NCBI GenBank assembly: GCA_020853515.1
Contig: JADYYU010000322.1
Coordinates: 1-11,199, forward strand
Direction of reading: 5' to 3'
Length of the DNA: 11,199 bases
From: Chitinophagaceae bacterium
Lineage (GTDB): Bacteria > Bacteroidota > Bacteroidia > Chitinophagales > Chitinophagaceae
The notes under the pieces were generated by a model. That model had not been told where the DNA came from and did not search any database. It saw only the letters and a program-made list of their open reading frames with translations. A program made the translations under genes and the position numbers. Numbering within the stretch: position 1 is the first letter of the stretch; each line of letters begins with the position of its first letter. Positions 7,500 to 11,199 of this stretch are shown here, one piece after another.

Positions 7500-7662
7500 A
7501 GTCCCTGTCCAAAACAGGAAAGTCTGCAGTTGATTATTTAAGTACCGGATTGAATCCTTGCTCGTTGCCCCCCACTTTTATTGTATAGAATATAATGATG
7601 CAGACCTATTGATTTTCAGTGCACCTTTGCAACAGAGATTACCCTAAAATCTTGCCTGTTAC

Positions 7663-8676
7663 ATGGAGCAAAAAGACATCGCCTACTCAATACTCGAACT
7701 TGCTGTCGTTTCTGAGGGCGAATCAATACAACAAACCCTGCACAATTCACTGACCCTGGCAAAAACAGCAGAAGCCTGCAAATACCGGCGTATCTGGTTT
7801 GCCGAACATCACACTTCAGCCCATATTGCCAGCAGTGCCACGGCCTTACTCATTGGTTATATTGCTGAAAACACCTCCGGCATCCGCGTGGGTTCCGGTG
7901 GCATTATGCTGCCAAATCATTCACCCCTCATCATAGCCGAGCAGTTTGGCACCTTGGCGCACTTGTATCCGGGCCGTATCGATCTGGGACTAGGGAGGGC
8001 TCCGGGTACAGATCAACAAACGGCTGCTGCCATCCGGTCAGATTTTATGCCGGCGGCCCTTGCCTTCCCTGAAGAAGTGGAAAAGATACAGCAGTATTTC
8101 TCTGCGGCTAATAAAATATCAAAGGTCAGAGCACCCCTTGCCGAAGGAACCGGTGTACCACTTTACATACTCGGCTCAAGCACTGACAGTGCTCATTTAG
8201 CGGCTGCCAAAGGATTGCCTTATGCCTTTGCAAGCCACTTTGCAGGCACGCATTTAATGCAGGCACTCAAAATATACCGTCACGAATTCCGGCCGTCAGA
8301 AAGCTGTCCTCAACCATATACAATGGCTGGTATCAATGTGTTTGTCGCAGATACGGATGAAGCAGCCGAACAACTATTCAGCAGTGTGGTCAGGCTTTTT
8401 ATAGGTGTGCTCAGCGGTGGCAGAAAACCGCTGCAAGCACCTTCAACGCTGACGGATGAGTTAAAAGAATTGCTGCATCATCCTGCCTTACATCAAATGT
8501 TGAAATACTCTTTTGCAGGCAGCAAGCAGACGGTCAAAAATAAAATTATGGCCTTTATTGCAGAGACACAAGTGGATGAGTTGATCGCAGTATCCGCGAT
8601 GTATCATATCAGCGACCGGATCAGATCGGTGCAATTATTTGCAGAGATCATGCAGGAAATTAATAGTGGCATGTAG
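7663..8676 (+). CDS. yhbW: Luciferase-like flavin-dependent monooxygenase, YhbW/MsnO8 family
   Basis: The 337-residue protein matches the family of Escherichia coli YhbW (about 335 residues) along its length. It shows the bacterial-luciferase (alpha/beta barrel) signatures of this branch: WFAEHH at 45-50, IASSATALLIGYIA at 55-68, GSGGIMLPNHSPLIIAEQF at 77-95 and YPGRIDLGLGRAPGTDQ at 102-118. The family is expected to bind reduced FMN and use oxygen to oxidise an organic substrate, but the natural substrate of YhbW-type members is not known. There is no signal peptide, so it should be cytoplasmic. The ATG at 7663 begins a normal N-terminus (MEQKDIAYSILEL) that aligns with the family's first beta strand. 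It has its own 163-base upstream gap and faces secA across a 159-base convergent gap, so it is probably transcribed alone. The symbol reflects homology only. Confidence 0.9.
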   Translation: MEQKDIAYSILELAVVSEGESIQQTLHNSLTLAKTAEACKYRRIWFAEHHTSAHIASSATALLIGYIAENTSGIRVGSGGIMLPNHSPLIIAEQFGTLAHLYPGRIDLGLGRAPGTDQQTAAAIRSDFMPAALAFPEEVEKIQQYFSAANKISKVRAPLAEGTGVPLYILGSSTDSAHLAAAKGLPYAFASHFAGTHLMQALKIYRHEFRPSESCPQPYTMAGINVFVADTDEAAEQLFSSVVRLFIGVLSGGRKPLQAPSTLTDELKELLHHPALHQMLKYSFAGSKQTVKNKIMAFIAETQVDELIAVSAMYHISDRIRSVQLFAEIMQEINSGM

Positions 8677-8800
8677 GTCCGCTGCAGGCTGCATCTGCGA
8701 AAGCATTCCGTTTATAGAAGGCTGTACTTTGCCAAACTTCGGATTTATACAGCTACTGAAAACCAGCCCTGACGACAGTGCAAGTGGGAAGCAGCAAAGC

Positions 8801-8826
8801 GATCTGATTCAGTTGGCATTCAGATC
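8801..8826. terminator. Candidate bidirectional terminator hairpin between yhbW-like gene and secA
   Basis: GATCTGA at 8801-8807 and TCAGATC at 8820-8826 are perfect inverted repeats that can form a 7-base-pair stem with a 12-base loop. The hairpin starts 10 bases beyond the secA stop codon (minus strand) and lies in the gap where two convergent genes end, which is where a shared terminator is expected. Neither side has a strong U-tract and the loop is long, so the call is tentative. Confidence 0.35.
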
Positions 8827-8835
8827 ATTTACAAA

Positions 8836-11199
8836 TTACTTACCGTGACATTGTTTAAACTTCTTACCGCTGCCGCATGGACAAGGGTCATTACGGCCAA
8901 TTTTGGGTTCGAGGTTACGCACAGGCTCCTTTTTCACAGGGGTAGGATCGTAATAGTCATTTTCATTGGCCGCATAGTCTTCACCGGCCGCATCAATTTC
9001 TTCTTTGTTGGCGCGCATACGGCTCATGTCCGTTTTTTCGACCCGGGCCTGATGGATATCCTGCTCTTCCTGCATTGGAATACCGCAACGTATCAAAAAC
9101 GAAACAATGTTTTTATTGGTAACGCCGATCATTTCTTTAAAAAGATTAAAAGCCTCAAACTTATAGATCAGTAAAGGATCCTTTTGTTCGTAACTCGCAA
9201 GCTGCACACTCTGTTTCATTTCATCCATCTGACGCAGATGATTTTTCCAGGCTTCGTCTATTAGTCCCAGAGTGATCTGCCTTTCAAGGGCATTTACGAG
9301 TTCCCTGCCATCAGAGCTGACACTTTTTTTCAGATCTGCAATAATCTGCAAAGCCCGGTGGCCGTCTGTAAACGGTACCGCAATATTGTCGATCCGGTCA
9401 CCATTTTGCTCCAGAATATTTTTCAATACCGGCATTGTTTGTTCTCTCAGATTATCCAGTTTTTTCGTGTACAGATCTTTCAACTGAAAATACAGTGTGT
9501 CTGTGAGCGCTTCAGCAGAAATTTTCAAAAATTCCTGTTCGGTGATCTGCGGTTCAAATGCGAAATCACGGATTACTTCAATTTTAAATTCTTCGTAATT
9601 TCTTTTGCTGTCGAACTGTGTGGCTATCAGATTACAACTATCATAAAATGCATTGTCGAGGTCCATGGCCAGTCGTTCGCCAAACAGGGCGTTTCTTCGA
9701 CGGGTGTAGATCACTTCGCGTTGCGCATTCATCACATCATCATACTCCAGCAATCGTTTACGGATACCAAAGTTATTTTCTTCCACTTTCTTTTGTGCGC
9801 GTTCGATCGACTTGCTGATCATACTATGCTGAATCACATCACCGTCTTTATGGCCCAGTTTATCCATCCATCCGCTGAGTTTGTCACTGCCAAACAAGCG
9901 CATCAGGTCATCTTCGAGAGAAACAAAGAATTGTGAACTACCCGGATCACCCTGACGACCGGCACGGCCACGCAACTGCCTGTCTACACGTCGGCTTTCA
10001 TGTCTTTCAGTACCGATGATGGCTAGACCGCCGGCTTTTTTCACATCCGGTGCCAGCTTAATATCCGTACCCCTGCCCGCCATATTGGTGGCAATGGTAA
10101 CCGCACCTGTCAATCCTGCCTCGGCTACTACCTGTGCTTCACGGGCATGTTGCTTAGCATTCAATACATTGTGAGGTACCTTGTCGAAGGTCAGCATTTT
10201 GCTGAGCAATTCAGAAACTTCCACTGAGGTAGTACCTACCAGAATAGCCCTGCCCTGATCGCGCAGTTTCTTTACTTCTTCTATGACAGCTCTGTACTTT
10301 TCTCTTTTTGTTTTGTACACCAGATCCTGCTCATCTTTTCTGATCACATTTACGTTGGTAGGTATCGTGGTTACGTCTAATTTATAAATCGTCCAGAACT
10401 CACCGGCTTCCGTTTCTGCAGTACCGGTCATACCGGCCAGTTTGTGATACATTCTGAAATAATTTTGCAGGGTAACTGTGGCGAACGTTTGTGTAGCTGC
10501 TTCCACATCTACATTTTCTTTGGCTTCAATAGCCTGATGCAGACCATCGCTGTATCGTCTGCCATCGAGGATACGACCCGTTTGTTCATCCACAATTTTC
10601 ACTTTACCGTCCATTACCACATATTCAACGTCTTTTTCAAATACAGTATAGGCTTTTAATAATTGCTGAATGGTATGAATTCTGTCGGCTTTCAGTGAAT
10701 ATTCCTGAATGAGGGCGTCCTTCTGACGGGCTTTGTCTTCGAGCGGCATATTTGCGCTGTCGATGGCGGCCAAACCGGTAGAGATATCGGGCATCACAAA
10801 AAAGTCGGCATCTTCTGCAGTATTGGTCAGAAAACTGATCCCCTTTTGGGTCAGGTCTACCTGATTATTTTTTTCATCGATGGTAAAATACAGTTCAGCA
10901 TCTACCTTCGGCATGTTCTTTTGCTGATCGGCGAGATAATAGTTTTCGGTTTTTTGCATGATCTGCTTAATACCTACTTCACTCATAAATTTAATGGTAG
11001 AAGTATTTTTCGGCAAGCCTCTGTGTGCGCGGAGCAAAGCCAGGCCACCACCTTCTTTGTCGTCGTTACCGCCGGCTATGAGTTTTTTGGCTTCCAGCAA
11101 AAAGCTGTTCACCACTTTACGCTGCACTTCCACCAGTTTTTCAATACGGGGTTTGAGGGTATGATATTCCTGATCGTCGCCTTTGGGTACAGGACCAGA
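8836..11199 (-). CDS. secA: Preprotein translocase ATPase SecA, C-terminal 787 residues (N-terminus outside window)
   Basis: SecA is the ATPase motor that pushes unfolded secretory proteins through SecYEG. The frame is open to the right edge, and the GTG at 11131-11133 is only an internal valine. Counting from the first residue in the window: the rest of the preprotein-crosslinking domain (to about 200), DEQTGRILDGRRYSDG (about 204-219), MTGTAETEAGEF (257-268), then the second nucleotide-binding domain with NMAGRGTDIKL (372-382) and RQLRGRAGRQGDPG (407-420, including the arginine-finger motif VI). The helical scaffold and wing domains follow. The tail has the zinc-binding, SecB-binding motif CPCGSGKKFKQCH (773-785, CxCx8CH). 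The Walker A region is not in the window. A segment of about 90 residues before YFTIDEKNNQVDLTQKG (104-120) has no counterpart in E. coli SecA and is typical of Bacteroidota. The TAA stop is at 8836-8838. Confidence 0.97.
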   Translation of the reverse strand, partial: SGPVPKGDDQEYHTLKPRIEKLVEVQRKVVNSFLLEAKKLIAGGNDDKEGGGLALLRAHRGLPKNTSTIKFMSEVGIKQIMQKTENYYLADQQKNMPKVDAELYFTIDEKNNQVDLTQKGISFLTNTAEDADFFVMPDISTGLAAIDSANMPLEDKARQKDALIQEYSLKADRIHTIQQLLKAYTVFEKDVEYVVMDGKVKIVDEQTGRILDGRRYSDGLHQAIEAKENVDVEAATQTFATVTLQNYFRMYHKLAGMTGTAETEAGEFWTIYKLDVTTIPTNVNVIRKDEQDLVYKTKREKYRAVIEEVKKLRDQGRAILVGTTSVEVSELLSKMLTFDKVPHNVLNAKQHAREAQVVAEAGLTGAVTIATNMAGRGTDIKLAPDVKKAGGLAIIGTERHESRRVDRQLRGRAGRQGDPGSSQFFVSLEDDLMRLFGSDKLSGWMDKLGHKDGDVIQHSMISKSIERAQKKVEENNFGIRKRLLEYDDVMNAQREVIYTRRRNALFGERLAMDLDNAFYDSCNLIATQFDSKRNYEEFKIEVIRDFAFEPQITEQEFLKISAEALTDTLYFQLKDLYTKKLDNLREQTMPVLKNILEQNGDRIDNIAVPFTDGHRALQIIADLKKSVSSDGRELVNALERQITLGLIDEAWKNHLRQMDEMKQSVQLASYEQKDPLLIYKFEAFNLFKEMIGVTNKNIVSFLIRCGIPMQEEQDIHQARVEKTDMSRMRANKEEIDAAGEDYAANENDYYDPTPVKKEPVRNLEPKIGRNDPCPCGSGKKFKQCHGK

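Noticed and set aside
7504..7518. Small hairpin CCTGT-CCAAA-ACAGG just after the stop codon at 7499
   Set aside because: It has five base pairs and no U-tract; position alone does not support a terminator call.
7565..7629. TATAAT at 7591-7596 and CACCTTTG at 7622-7629 as promoter elements for the yhbW-like gene
   Set aside because: TATAAT has no -35 partner at good spacing and is not the Bacteroidota consensus; CACCTTTG has one mismatch to TAnnTTTG and no -33 element at the expected distance.
9358..9936. 192-codon plus-strand frame antisense to secA
   Set aside because: It is fully covered by conserved SecA sequence on the other strand; its Phe- and His-rich product looks like an antisense artefact.

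Overview
The window looks like chromosomal DNA from a free-living Bacteroidota bacterium, probably of the Chitinophagales/Sphingobacteriales type. The evidence is a secreted protein with a type IX secretion (T9SS) C-terminal sorting domain, signal peptides that end in '..A-Q', two upstream sites fitting the Bacteroidota promoter core TAnnTTTG, start codons without clear Shine-Dalgarno sequences, and a SecA with the long extra segment typical of this phylum. No tRNA, rRNA, CRISPR array, transposase or phage gene was seen, and no gene-free stretch exceeds about 215 bases.

Layout, left to right. (1) Bases 2-166 hold the tail of an unidentified plus-strand gene that overlaps the next gene by 23 bases. 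(2) 144-1667 encodes a 507-residue secreted protein of unknown function. (3) 1829-2392 encodes a small AT-rich membrane protein with a DUF5658-like motif. (4) 2533-3285, minus strand, encodes a secreted protein with a C-terminal YARHG-like domain. It converges on gene 3 and diverges from gene 5. (5) 3498-6632 encodes a 1044-residue modular surface protein: signal peptide, N-terminal beta-sandwich, CotH kinase-like domain, two lamin-tail domains and a T9SS sorting domain. (6) 6759-7499 encodes a 246-residue secreted protein of unknown function, for which an ATG start is preferred over an upstream TTG. (7) 7663-8676 encodes a YhbW/MsnO8-type luciferase-like flavin monooxygenase. (8) 8836-11199, minus strand, holds the C-terminal 787 residues of SecA, whose N-terminus lies beyond the right edge.

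The genes do not form one pathway. SecA and the flavin oxidoreductase are housekeeping or conserved genes. The rest is a set of envelope proteins that would leave the cytoplasm through the Sec pathway, and the CotH protein would then cross the outer membrane through T9SS. I see no convincing new multi-gene system. The most interesting item is the CotH/lamin-tail surface protein, which has a changed residue next to its presumed metal-binding aspartate and a duplicated C-terminal module.
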